Origin: Chitinophagales bacterium | GTDB lineage: Bacteria > Bacteroidota > Bacteroidia > Chitinophagales > Saprospiraceae | DNA length: 64,000 bases | NCBI GenBank assembly: GCA_013298845.1 | Contig: JAAFJN010000004.1 | Span: forward strand, 124,001 to 188,000 | Reading direction: 5' to 3' | Shown here: positions 25,161 through 34,029 of the stretch, one piece after another | Position numbering within the stretch: position 1 is the first letter of the stretch | Layout of the letters: the number at the start of each line of letters is the position of its first letter | Position numbers and translations under genes: made by a program | The notes under the pieces: generated by a model | The model's database searches: none | Told to the model about the DNA's origin: nothing | Seen by the model: only the letters and a program-made list of their open reading frames with translations

Positions 25161-26462
25161 CTAATAAAAAGTCTTTTCTACCGACATGAGTTCATTTTTA
25201 GTTTGCCAGAAATAGTCGGCATTGGTAAAAATAGTGGCTAACATTTCCTCATAACCAAAAAGACGGCGGTAACGTTCCGCCCGTACGACATTTCCATTAT
25301 CGAAGGCGTAACTGCCCAGTTGCGGATACGATGTACTCAAATCTTTGGGAAGTTGGGGCAAGGCATACGACACATTACTATCGGCAGCGGGTTCCAAATA
25401 TACCGACCATTCAATGGCCGGATAACCGGAAATGGTGCGTTTTACTACTAAGGCATCAAAACTGCCGTCACATTGCACACTAATTTGTTTGTTATCGTTA
25501 ACAAGCGTTGGTTTTACCGTAAAATCCGGGGCTTCAATGTCGGTGGGAAAAGTCTCGTACAAGCGATTCACCTTTAAACTATAACTATCGCTACCGGCCA
25601 GCATGGTACCCAATACCTCCAATTTATAGCCGTTAAACGTAACGTCTTCGGGGCGGTAAATGCTCAACACGTCACTAACGGCCACGCGGGCATCGGGTTC
25701 TTCCATAATGTCGCCCAAGGGAATAATTTTTTGCTGATCGGCATCCAAAAAGCCATCAACGTGGTAACGCCAACGCGCCGTAAAAGGGAACTTGATTTTA
25801 GGAGCAGCACCCTGTACTTTAGGCAACAAACTGGCATCAATGTTATAGGTATTAACGGTTGGTGCGTAATTTTTGAAAGTAAAATAACGCCAGGCCGGGT
25901 CGCCATTTACTTTAGCCAATAACCAAAAATCGCCCGTGTGTTTCACCGTAAAATTACCAAAAAAATTGGTGCTTTCCTGGGGCATCACCAAAGGCGTACT
26001 TTCGGGAAAAATAAGGCTGTCCAGACTGATAATATTCGTGAATTGCAACTTGATGTTGGCTTCACTTTCGTTATCGAGGTTGCGAAGATTGACTAAAGCC
26101 CCGTTTTTTACGTTGGTATAGGTAATCAATTCTACCTTTTCACTGGGGGCGGAAGGAGTACCGGCGTTGTATATTTTCACAACGGTACAATCAAAAGTGG
26201 CTTCGTCGGCGAACCGCAATGATAAAGTCGTTGTATCTTTACTGTTTAACCAATTAAAGGCGAGTACATTACCCGTCTCGTCGGTTAAAAATGCCGCGTA
26301 TCTGGCTTGTAATAAAGAAAATTCGTTGTTCAGCGTAATGCTAAACGGTTCTTTCGCCGGAGTATTTTCTTTATTACAGGCCACCAAAAGCAAACATGCG
26401 ATGGTAAACGAGCAAATGGCGGTAAATAAGCGTAAGTTGGGGCGTCTTTGAACAGTGTACAT
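25161..26462 (-). CDS. Uncharacterised lipoprotein
   Basis: The 433-residue protein has a lipoprotein signal with lipobox LVAC at cysteine 29. The rest is predicted beta-rich and looks like several Ig- or carbohydrate-binding-like domains, with no motif I recognise. It precedes the methyltransferase by 4 bp in an operon. Surface or periplasmic side exposure is expected. Confidence 0.72.
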   Translation of the reverse strand: MYTVQRRPNLRLFTAICSFTIACLLLVACNKENTPAKEPFSITLNNEFSLLQARYAAFLTDETGNVLAFNWLNSKDTTTLSLRFADEATFDCTVVKIYNAGTPSAPSEKVELITYTNVKNGALVNLRNLDNESEANIKLQFTNIISLDSLIFPESTPLVMPQESTNFFGNFTVKHTGDFWLLAKVNGDPAWRYFTFKNYAPTVNTYNIDASLLPKVQGAAPKIKFPFTARWRYHVDGFLDADQQKIIPLGDIMEEPDARVAVSDVLSIYRPEDVTFNGYKLEVLGTMLAGSDSYSLKVNRLYETFPTDIEAPDFTVKPTLVNDNKQISVQCDGSFDALVVKRTISGYPAIEWSVYLEPAADSNVSYALPQLPKDLSTSYPQLGSYAFDNGNVVRAERYRRLFGYEEMLATIFTNADYFWQTKNELMSVEKTFY

Positions 26463-26778
26463 ATTTTCGGTTTTTAAACGAATACAAAATTAGACACGTA
26501 TCGTAAATTTGTGCCTTTAGGAACTAACCTGCTTTTTGCATCGTTAAGTGCAAAATTCCAAATTGCTGATATTAGCAATTCGGGTGGTTTGTAAAAAAAT
26601 CCGCGTAAACCGCGTTTTTTTAGAGCAAAAAATGGGTTTGCCGGATTAAAAAAATAACTACTTAGAATGAATAGGACACGATGTTCAGACGTTCGTACAC
26701 AAAAAAATAACAAAAACTATACCATAAGCACCCAATTTAGGGGTGCTTTGAAAAAGAAGCGACAAAATTAAAACAATA
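26463..26778. other. 316-bp spacer upstream of the AAA+-M41 gene
   Basis: This divergent A/T-rich interval carries a hairpin, AAGCACCC (26726-26733) with GGGTGCTT (26741-26748), 30 bases before the ATG at 26779. It may be part of the mRNA leader. No convincing TAnnTTTG box or gene was seen. Confidence 0.5.
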
Positions 26779-28710
26779 ATGGAAACTATAAAAATTAACA
26801 AAGCCGTAATTAAGGAAAGAAGCGAGGTGCTTGAACAAATTCGCGTTCGGCTCAAGCAAGATTTTGTGGGGATTGACGAAATTATTGATAACCTGCTGGA
26901 GTATATCCGTATTTGGTATTTGATGCCGGAAATTCTCACGCGCCCCATTGTGGTGTGTTTGTGGGGTATGACGGGCGTAGGAAAAACCGATCTGGTGCGG
27001 AAACTGGTGCGCTACCTCGATTACCAAGACCGTTTTGTAGAGGTAGAATTGGGCAACTCCGACGAAACGTCGTGGTACAGCAGCGTATCCACGATTTTGA
27101 GTATGAACGAAATTGTGGATGGCAAACCGGCCATCGTGCTTTTTGACGAAATTCAGCGTTTTAACACCATTGAACCCGATGGCTCGCCGGTAACAAATAC
27201 AAAATTCACTGATTTTTGGGAACTGCTTTCCGACGGGCGTTTGGCCAAACGCACCCGCGAAGATTTGGATACTTACCTCAATTCTTATTTGCACAACCAA
27301 CGCCAACGCAAAAAGGAATTGGCCAAAGTTGCCGCAACGACCCACCCCGACGATTCGGGGAGCAGCGGCAATTCATCCAACACGGAAGACCCCATGCAAC
27401 AAGAAGTGGGCCTTTGGGAAGCCGAAAATATCAAAAAAATGATTGGCCTCGACGAAGATGTGCTCGACATTGCCGAAATGACCAAAACGCAAATTTTGGA
27501 AAAAATGCTGGAAGCCAAAAAACGCAAAAAGATTTACGAACCCGTAGATCACTCGCGAACGCTGATCCTCATTTCCGGCAACCTCGACGAAGCCTTCCGA
27601 ATGGCCATTCAAACGTCCGAAAGCGACGTAGATGCCGATATTTTCCACGCATTTACCAAAAAAATCACGCAAGTGGACATCAAAAATGCACTTTCCCGCA
27701 AGTTCAGACCCGAACAAGTGGCGCGTTTTGGTAATATCCACCTGATTTATGGTTCCCTGCGCCGCCGGGATTTTGAAGCGCTGATTGCCACGGAAATTAA
27801 AAAAATTGTGGCCAAAACCTACGACCGTTTTGGAATTTTGCTCACCGTTTCGGACAATATGCACCGCCTGATTTACCGCAATGGGGTATTTCCCGTGCAA
27901 GGGGTCCGGCCCGTATTTTCCAGTATTATTGACATCCTGGAAACCAACCTCAGTAAATTCGCTTTCGAGGCCATTATGAACGATTACGACCGCATTGACC
28001 TCGATTATGACTTCGATAAACAGGCCATTGTGGCCCGATTGGGTGCCGAACTGGTGGTGGAACTGCCGTACGTGGGTCGCATTGACAAAATCCGTCAAAG
28101 CAACCTGGAGGCCGTGGTGGCCAACGTCAGTGTGCACGAAGCGGGCCACGCCGTGGCGTACGTGGAATTGTTTGGACTGGCCCCGCTGCAACTAAAATCC
28201 AAGGTTGCCAGCAGTTACGCGGGTGGATTTACCTTCCCGCACCAGATCTACGAAACGCGGGACAATATGATCAAAAAAATAATGGTCTTTTTGGCGGGTG
28301 GCCTCGCCGAAGATTTAATTTTTGGGGAAGAAAATGCCACCGTAGGGCGTTCCAACGACCGCGAAAACGCCACGATTCTCGCCATGGACTATATCCGGGT
28401 GCATGGTTTTGACAGCAGTTTTCAGGCCAATTATACCATGGAAAGCCAATATTTAATGGATAAATTTAAAACGGACAAAGCGGTAGAGGAAATGATTACG
28501 ACTTTGGTGGCCAAAACCCGCGCCCTGTTGGAAGCCAACGTGGATTTTTTAAAAACGGTTTCCCGCCAACTCATGGAATCCGGGTCAATGACCGCCAAAG
28601 ACGTGGCCCAAGTCGCCGAATCCTTCGGGAAAAAAGCCGAAATCCACGAAGAAGGGCATTTGCACGTGTTTGATTACACCCGGGATCTTGGAGTGAAAAG
28701 TGAAGAGTGA
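26779..28710 (+). CDS. Soluble AAA+ ATPase fused to an M41 (FtsH-type) zinc protease
   Basis: The 643-residue protein has a Clp-like AAA+ module with Walker A GMTGVGKT (63-70) and Walker B AIVLFDE (about 118-124), plus a long charged insert (about 165-265). The C-terminal M41 peptidase has HEAGH (453-457) and the distal zinc ligand D527 in GRSNDRENAT, matching the FtsH G-x-S-N-D-x-x-x-A-T signature. Unlike FtsH there are no N-terminal membrane helices and no FtsH-style SRH arginine pattern that I can see, and the AAA+ part looks Clp/HslU-like. It should be a cytosolic ATP-dependent protease. The last residues GVKSEE and the stop codon lie in a heptamer repeat. Confidence 0.85.
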   Translation: METIKINKAVIKERSEVLEQIRVRLKQDFVGIDEIIDNLLEYIRIWYLMPEILTRPIVVCLWGMTGVGKTDLVRKLVRYLDYQDRFVEVELGNSDETSWYSSVSTILSMNEIVDGKPAIVLFDEIQRFNTIEPDGSPVTNTKFTDFWELLSDGRLAKRTREDLDTYLNSYLHNQRQRKKELAKVAATTHPDDSGSSGNSSNTEDPMQQEVGLWEAENIKKMIGLDEDVLDIAEMTKTQILEKMLEAKKRKKIYEPVDHSRTLILISGNLDEAFRMAIQTSESDVDADIFHAFTKKITQVDIKNALSRKFRPEQVARFGNIHLIYGSLRRRDFEALIATEIKKIVAKTYDRFGILLTVSDNMHRLIYRNGVFPVQGVRPVFSSIIDILETNLSKFAFEAIMNDYDRIDLDYDFDKQAIVARLGAELVVELPYVGRIDKIRQSNLEAVVANVSVHEAGHAVAYVELFGLAPLQLKSKVASSYAGGFTFPHQIYETRDNMIKKIMVFLAGGLAEDLIFGEENATVGRSNDRENATILAMDYIRVHGFDSSFQANYTMESQYLMDKFKTDKAVEEMITTLVAKTRALLEANVDFLKTVSRQLMESGSMTAKDVAQVAESFGKKAEIHEEGHLHVFDYTRDLGVKSEE

Positions 28711-28857
28711 ATAACGAATAGTGAAGAGTGAATAACGAAGAGTGAAAAGTGAAGAGTGAATAGTGAAGAGTGAATAACGAAGAGTGAAAAGTGAAGAGTG
28801 AATAGTGAAGAGTGAATAACGAAGAGTGAAAAGTGAAGAAAGTAGAGTGAAGAGTGA
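28690..28857 (+). repeat. Heptamer array (AGAGTGA family) with 42-bp higher-order unit
   Basis: About 24 consecutive heptamers of AGAGTGA, AAAGTGA, ATAGTGA and ATAACGA. A 42-bp unit of six heptamers is repeated exactly at 28739-28780 and 28781-28822. The first heptamers are coding, and the third (AGAGTGA, 28704-28710) supplies the stop codon of the AAA+-M41 gene. Confidence 0.9.
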
Positions 28858-28880
28858 AAAATATCCTTTAAAACCCTTAA

Positions 28881-28958
28881 AATGAACACTCTACGCTTAG
28901 TGAACTTAGTGTATTCTTACAACCTTAGTGGTAAAAGAACACCCTACAACGGGCAAAA
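28881..28958 (+). repeat. Dispersed 78-bp CACTAAG-type repeat, copy 2
   Basis: The reverse complement of 16498-16576 with minor differences. It sits as the core between two heptamer arrays of opposite orientation. Confidence 0.75.
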
Positions 28959-28961
28959 CTA

Positions 28962-29038
28962 TTCACTATTCACTATTCACTATTCACTCTACACTATTCA
29001 CTTTTCACTCTACACTCTTCACTTTTCACTTTTCACTA
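28962..29038 (-). repeat. Inverse heptamer array ending at a stop codon
   Basis: Eleven heptamers (TTCACTA, TTCACTT, TTCACTC, TACACTA) are the complement-sense partners of the array at 28690. The array ends on the base next to the stop codon (29039-29041) of the LytTR regulator. Together the two arrays and their core form a giant imperfect inverted repeat in the 328-bp gap between convergent genes. Confidence 0.88.
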
Positions 29039-29773
29039 TCAAAGCCTATTCTTCTCGATCATTTCGAGTAGTTCGTCGCGGTAGTTTTTACCGATGGGCA
29101 ACGATTTGGGTTTGTCTTTTTCCATCACCTCGACCAAACTGCCGTCGATGGCGATAATTTTGTCCATGGCCACAATAAAGGAGCGGTGAATGCGGCGGAA
29201 TTTGTTCTGCGGCAACCGATCTTCGAGGCTTTTCATCGTTTGCAGGGTAATTACCCGCGTGTTGAGCAGTCGGATAATCACGTAATCTTTCAACCCTTCG
29301 ATGTAAATAATCTCGTCAAAGTTCACTTTTACGAGTTTTTTATCGGCCTTTACAAAAAAGAAATCGGCACCATCTTCACCGGCAGCGGCACTGCCCGTTG
29401 AGGCTTCGCGGTTCATGGCTTCGTGGTGTTCCACGGCCCGGTTCACGGCCTTCATAAAACGCTCCAAAGAAATGGGTTTGAGCAGATAATCCAGCGCATT
29501 CAGATCAAAACCCTGAATGGCGTAATTCGGATACGCCGTGGTAAACACAATCATGGGCGGATCGGAGAGGGTGCGCACGAAATCAATACCGGTTAATTGC
29601 GGCATTTGAATATCAATGAACATCAGGTCAATTTCCTGCGACTTGAGGGCTTCGTTGGCCTCCAATGCATTGGTGCAGCGCCGGACCAATTTGAGTTCGG
29701 GCATTTGCCCAATGTATGTTTCGAGCACATCCAGTGCCAGTGGTTCGTCGTCTACAATGAGAACATTAAGCAT
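29039..29773 (-). CDS. LytTR-family response regulator
   Basis: The 244-residue protein has a receiver domain (1-120) with D8/D9 and phospho-acceptor D54 (MFIDIQMPQL). A LytTR DNA-binding domain (about 140-240) shows KVNFDEIIYIEGLKDYV and RRIHRSFIVAMDKI. It pairs with the LytS-like kinase upstream on the same strand, with a 180-bp gap that may hold its own promoter. Targets unknown. Confidence 0.93.
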   Translation of the reverse strand: MLNVLIVDDEPLALDVLETYIGQMPELKLVRRCTNALEANEALKSQEIDLMFIDIQMPQLTGIDFVRTLSDPPMIVFTTAYPNYAIQGFDLNALDYLLKPISLERFMKAVNRAVEHHEAMNREASTGSAAAGEDGADFFFVKADKKLVKVNFDEIIYIEGLKDYVIIRLLNTRVITLQTMKSLEDRLPQNKFRRIHRSFIVAMDKIIAIDGSLVEVMEKDKPKSLPIGKNYRDELLEMIEKNRL

Positions 29774-29953
29774 AGCGTAATTTGTAACAATAAAGAGGTA
29801 AAGGGGGGCAGCAATTTATACTGAGTGTCGCTTGGTTTTGTGCATCACAAGATCGGGGCATCCCAAGGATTTTATGCGCAAAACCCGCTGAGTCGAAGTA
29901 TTAGGCTGCAATATCGGGTTAAAAATTGAATTAAAGGTGTTTTTTTAAAGGCA

Positions 29954-31018
29954 CTAAAGCGTTACATTTTTCAAACTCAACTGCAAAGTCACCGTGTAAC
30001 GCCCCGGTTCGTCCTTTACCGTGAGGTTATAGGCTTCCGGATAGAGCATATTGAGGCGTTGACGCACATTTACCAAACCAATGCCGCCGCTGCGCGGATG
30101 TGCCATTTGTGGCAAATGCTCCATTTTTGAATTTTCGATTTCAAATTCAAGGTCATCACCCGATACCGAAAGGCGGATATGGACAAATCCGCCCCCGCTG
30201 ATGTGGTGGTTGAGACCGTGTTTGAAACTGTTTTCCACGAAGGGAACAAAAATGAGCGGGGCGACCATTTGTTCACTGACCCGTCCGTAACTTTCAAATG
30301 TAATGGCCGCGTCTTTGGGTTGCCGAAGCCGCTCCAAATCGAGGTAATTGTTCATATAGTGGATCTCTTTGCTCAGCAGCACTTGTTTTTCGTTGCATTC
30401 GTACAACATATACCGCATGATCTCGGAGAGTTTGAGCACAATTTCGGGGGCCTGATCGCTTTTTTTCAGGGTCAGGGCGTAGAGGTTATTAAGCGTATTA
30501 AACAAAAAATGCGGGTTGATCTGGCTTTTTAAAAAACGTAATTCGCTCTGCATCGTGCGGGTAATCAACTCCTGCTTTTCCTGTTGGTAACGCCACCAAT
30601 CCATAATAACGCGCAATACCGTGGACAACAGCGCCATCGAAATATTGCCAAACAATAAACTGCCCTGTTGCTCAAGTAGCGCCTGCTGGAAATCAATTTT
30701 GCCGTAAAATTTAATGTACAGAGCCAATACCTGAATCGGGGTAATCACGGCGCACATCACCACCATCATAATCAGGTACGACGGTACACTGCGCGCCATG
30801 AGGCGGGGAATAAGGTACAGGAGATTGCAATAAACAATCACCATGTAAAACACGAGGTTGATCAACTCGTTGGTGATGGCCATGTTGTAATCGCCGTTTT
30901 GCCGATAATCCAATAATACCAGCGACATATACACCACTATCCAGAACAAGGTGTGGTACACCACGCGTCGGGATAAAAATTCATAAACACTGTCTAATAA
31001 GGTACGTGTAACTTGCAT
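29954..31018 (-). CDS. LytS-like sensor histidine kinase
   Basis: The 354-residue kinase has four membrane helices (about 20-140), then the His_kinase (PF06580) dimer/phospho-acceptor segment QINPHFLFNTLNNLYAL with H170. An HATPase domain shows VPFVENSFKHG (N box) and GGIGLVNVRQRL (G box). There is no periplasmic sensor domain of any size, so the signal is likely sensed in or near the membrane. The cognate regulator is the following LytTR protein. Confidence 0.92.
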   Translation of the reverse strand: MQVTRTLLDSVYEFLSRRVVYHTLFWIVVYMSLVLLDYRQNGDYNMAITNELINLVFYMVIVYCNLLYLIPRLMARSVPSYLIMMVVMCAVITPIQVLALYIKFYGKIDFQQALLEQQGSLLFGNISMALLSTVLRVIMDWWRYQQEKQELITRTMQSELRFLKSQINPHFLFNTLNNLYALTLKKSDQAPEIVLKLSEIMRYMLYECNEKQVLLSKEIHYMNNYLDLERLRQPKDAAITFESYGRVSEQMVAPLIFVPFVENSFKHGLNHHISGGGFVHIRLSVSGDDLEFEIENSKMEHLPQMAHPRSGGIGLVNVRQRLNMLYPEAYNLTVKDEPGRYTVTLQLSLKNVTL

Positions 31019-31171
31019 TATGGATATAAGAAACTGTCAAATGACCTTCAATATTGGCAAAGGACGGCCAAAATTAGATAAACAAGCCGAATTGATTTAC
31101 CAATCTGCACAAAAAGAAAAAAAACGCGTCGGGAATTTCCGGTATTCGCCGCGCTGTTTGCACCTTTGTAC

Positions 31172-33172
31172 ATGCATAAATTACTTCCTTTTTTCGCCAT
31201 TGGGGCAGCGTTGTTCTGCTCGGTTTGCAGTCCAAAAACAAACCCGGCCCCCACAAATATTGCCCCCAACATGAATTTTGACCAATATCCAACCTATTCG
31301 GGTAATGATTTGGGCATGAACTGGACCGCCCAACAGTCCGTTTTTAAGTTATGGTCCCCCGCCGCCGAGGGCGCCCGATTACACCTGTATAATAACGGTG
31401 AAAAAGGCAAACCAAGCCAAACCATTTCTTTGCAAAAAGACAACAACGGCGTATGGAGCACCACCCTGCCCGGCAACGTCAAGGGCCAATATTACACCGT
31501 TCAAATCCAACACAAGGGCCAATGGCTGCTCGAATCGCCCGATCCTTACGCCAAAGCCGTGGGAGTGAACGGCAAACGCGCCATGATTATTGACCTGAAC
31601 GAAACCAACCCCGACGGCTGGGCCAACGATATTCGCCCCCCGTTAAAGCAGTTCAGCGACGTTATTTTGTACGAATTACACGTGCGCGACCTCTCGGCGC
31701 ACCCCAATTCGGGTATCAAAAACACGGGTAAATTCCTGGCATTCACCGAATACGGCACCAAAAACGCCAAAGGGTTGCCCACCGGGCTGGACCACATCAA
31801 ATCGCTGGGCGTTACCCACGTGCACCTCCTCCCCGCTTTCGATTACCGCTATACTTCGGTGGACGAAACCCGCCTGAACCAGCCGCAGTTCAACTGGGGC
31901 TACGACCCCGAAAACTACAACGTACCGGAAGGCAGTTATTCGACCAATCCCTACGACGGCGCGGTGCGCATTAAAGAAATGAAACAAGCCATTAAAACCC
32001 TGCACAGCAACGGCCTGCGCGTGGTTCTGGATGTTGTGTATAACCACACCGGCGCAACCAACGAATCGGTGTTTAACCGCTGCGTGCCGGGGTATTATTA
32101 CCGCCAAAACCCCGACGGATCGTTTTCCAACGCCTCGGCTTGTGGCAATGAAACGGCTTCCGAGCGCGCCATGATGCGCCAATTCATCGTGGAATCGGTG
32201 AAATATTGGGCCAAAGAATACCATATTGACGGTTTTCGGTTCGACCTAATGGGCATTCACGACATCGAAACGATGAACCAGGTGAGCGATGCCCTGTACG
32301 CCATTGACCCCACCATTTTTATTTACGGCGAAGGCTGGACGGCCGGGGCCAGTCCCCTACCCGATTCGCTCAAGGCCATTAAAGCGCATACCCACCAGTT
32401 GCGCCGAATTGCGGCGTTCAGCGACGATTTCCGCGATGCGCTCAAAGGCAGCGTATTTAACCACACCGAAAAAGGATTTGTCAGCGGCCGCACCGGACAG
32501 GAAGAAAGCATCAAATTTGGTATTGTGGGCGCCATCAAACACCCGCAGGTAGATTACAGCAAGGTGAACTACTCCAAAGCGCCGTGGACCAAAGAGCCAT
32601 ATCAGGCCATTTCGTACGCCGAATGCCACGATAACCACACGTTGTGGGACCGCCTCCTGCTCTCGAACCCCGAAGCCAGCGAAGAAGACCGCATTAAAAT
32701 GTACCATTTGGCCCTTTCGATGGTGTTTACGTCGCAAGGGGTGCCGTTTATCCAGGCCGGGATGGAAATGTTGCGCACCAAGGGCGGGGCCGAAAACTCC
32801 TTTGACGCCCCCGACGAAGTGAACCGCATTGATTGGGACCGAAAAACAAAATACGCCTCAACGGTAGATTTTACCCAAAAACTCATCCAATTGCGCAAAA
32901 ACCACCCCGCTTTCCGGTTGGGCACCGCCGATTTGGTGCGCCGCCACCTCAAGTTTTTGGAGGCCAAAGAACCACAAATGATCGCTTACCAACTTGGTTT
33001 TAACGCCGGTAACGACCCGTGGACCAAAATCCTCGTTATCCACAACGGCAACAGCGAAATGAAGTTTTTTGAACTACCCAAAGGCAACTGGAAAGTGGTG
33101 AAGGGAATTCGCTCCATTTTGGGCACTAAAGTAAATGTACCCGCCATATCCACGATGATTTTGGTGGAATAA
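31172..33172 (+). CDS. pulA: Type I pullulanase
   Basis: The 666-residue protein has an N-terminal hydrophobic export signal (MHKLLPFFAIGAALFCSVC) that may be lipidated, although the lipobox is poor. A CBM48-like domain (about 45-135) is followed by a GH13_14 catalytic barrel. The family signature NWGYDPENYNVPEGSY is present. Catalytic residues are nucleophile D358 (GFRFDLMGIHD), acid/base E387 (YGEGW) and the AECHDNHTLWD histidine/aspartate. It cleaves alpha-1,6 branches of pullulan or starch. Export suggests use of external alpha-glucan. No susCD partner is in the window. Confidence 0.93.
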   Translation: MHKLLPFFAIGAALFCSVCSPKTNPAPTNIAPNMNFDQYPTYSGNDLGMNWTAQQSVFKLWSPAAEGARLHLYNNGEKGKPSQTISLQKDNNGVWSTTLPGNVKGQYYTVQIQHKGQWLLESPDPYAKAVGVNGKRAMIIDLNETNPDGWANDIRPPLKQFSDVILYELHVRDLSAHPNSGIKNTGKFLAFTEYGTKNAKGLPTGLDHIKSLGVTHVHLLPAFDYRYTSVDETRLNQPQFNWGYDPENYNVPEGSYSTNPYDGAVRIKEMKQAIKTLHSNGLRVVLDVVYNHTGATNESVFNRCVPGYYYRQNPDGSFSNASACGNETASERAMMRQFIVESVKYWAKEYHIDGFRFDLMGIHDIETMNQVSDALYAIDPTIFIYGEGWTAGASPLPDSLKAIKAHTHQLRRIAAFSDDFRDALKGSVFNHTEKGFVSGRTGQEESIKFGIVGAIKHPQVDYSKVNYSKAPWTKEPYQAISYAECHDNHTLWDRLLLSNPEASEEDRIKMYHLALSMVFTSQGVPFIQAGMEMLRTKGGAENSFDAPDEVNRIDWDRKTKYASTVDFTQKLIQLRKNHPAFRLGTADLVRRHLKFLEAKEPQMIAYQLGFNAGNDPWTKILVIHNGNSEMKFFELPKGNWKVVKGIRSILGTKVNVPAISTMILVE

Positions 33173-33256
33173 GGTTTTGTCCTATAAATATTCGGGGTAA
33201 GTCCGAAAACAGGCGTGTTTGTCCGGTATAGTCGGTATTTCTTAACAGCAATGTAC

Positions 33257-33264
33257 TATTTTTG
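33257..33264 (+). promoter_or_regulatory. -7 box TATTTTTG
   Basis: This matches TAnnTTTG. It lies 133 bp before the ATG of the lipoprotein at 33398, implying a leader of about 125 nt. No good -33 element was seen. Confidence 0.4.
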
Positions 33265-33285
33265 TATCATACTTCGACGTTTACA

Positions 33286-33337
33286 GGTTTTGTGTGTGAA
33301 CATCTTGGGACATACCCAGATTGTAAAACACAAAACC
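33286..33337 (+). promoter_or_regulatory. Nested leader hairpin GGTTTTGTGT / ACACAAAACC
   Basis: A perfect 10-bp outer stem (33286-33295 and 33328-33337) encloses an inner ATCTTGGG / CCCAGAT stem. It falls inside the proposed untranslated leader of the lipoprotein gene. A cis-acting RNA role is possible, but no known riboswitch class is recognised. Confidence 0.45.
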
Positions 33338-33397
33338 AGTGCTCAGTATAAAATTATCACCGCAAAAGCCGATTACACCTTTAATATACTTCACAAC

Positions 33398-33844
33398 ATG
33401 TACATTCAACGATTTACGCCGCTTTGCTTTTTATTGGTCTTGTTTTCCGCTTGTAACCAACAAAATAGTTTCAAATTTGAGCGAATACCCGTCAGCGCAG
33501 AAACCAAAGCAACGCCGGGAGTAAACAATGCGTTGGAAGAATATTTGGTACTATTGGATTCGACGTTGATTCCCTCGGCGCACCAACGGTTAGATTGGGC
33601 AACAATTCAGCACCGGGCGGATAAAATCAAACAGTTGGAACAATTAAACGCACAGGTACTGGAGCAACTGAATAATTGGCTGCGCGACCATCAGTTAGAG
33701 GAAGATGTGGTATTGGCGCGTTACACCACGCAGGAAGTAGGGGCCGTTGTTTTGTTGGATGCCACCACGCGGCAGCGTTTATCAACAGCCCGCGAAGTAG
33801 TTAGTATCGAACCCAATCGGGTGCGTATGCTGACTTCAAAATAA
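33398..33844 (+). CDS. Small lipoprotein of unknown function
   Basis: The 148-residue protein has lipobox FSAC at cysteine 19 (MYIQRFTPLCFLLVLFSAC). A helical region (HRADKIKQLEQLNAQVLEQLNNWL) and a short beta tail follow. The open frame extends upstream, but only this start gives a signal peptide. A strong terminator follows. Confidence 0.7.
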   Translation: MYIQRFTPLCFLLVLFSACNQQNSFKFERIPVSAETKATPGVNNALEEYLVLLDSTLIPSAHQRLDWATIQHRADKIKQLEQLNAQVLEQLNNWLRDHQLEEDVVLARYTTQEVGAVVLLDATTRQRLSTAREVVSIEPNRVRMLTSK

Positions 33845-33917
33845 AGCAAACGGCAGGAAAAGCAAAATTGAGTTACACTTTTATAGGATTTTTTCTTTAA
33901 CACCAGACAGTAAAATC

Positions 33918-33956
33918 AACCCCTTCATTGTGCAAGACAGTGAAGGGGTTTTTCTT
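33918..33956 (+). terminator. Rho-independent terminator for the lipoprotein gene
   Basis: The 14-bp stem AACCCCTTCATTGT / ACAGTGAAGGGGTT has one mismatch, an 5-base loop and a T-rich tail (TTTCTTTG). Confidence 0.85.
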
Positions 33957-33973
33957 TGCAGCCCTAAAATAAA

Positions 33974-34006
33974 ATCCCGTAATCGCCAAACAAGCAATTA
34001 CGGGAT
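33974..34006 (-). terminator. Terminator for the CotH cluster (minus strand)
   Basis: Perfect stem ATCCCGTAAT / ATTACGGGAT, followed on the minus strand by TTTATTTTAGGG. It is 23 bp after the CotH stop codon, so the two convergent units each have their own terminator. Confidence 0.82.
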
Positions 34007-34029
34007 CTTATTAGGAAGCAGCCTCCCTT

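Noticed and set aside
28690-29038. CRISPR array
   Set aside because: The units are 7-bp direct repeats with no unique spacers and no cas genes nearby.
31172-33844. Polysaccharide utilisation locus around the pullulanase
   Set aside because: No SusC/SusD genes, glycoside hydrolase partners or hybrid regulators lie next to it; the nearby LytS/LytTR pair is not a known partner.
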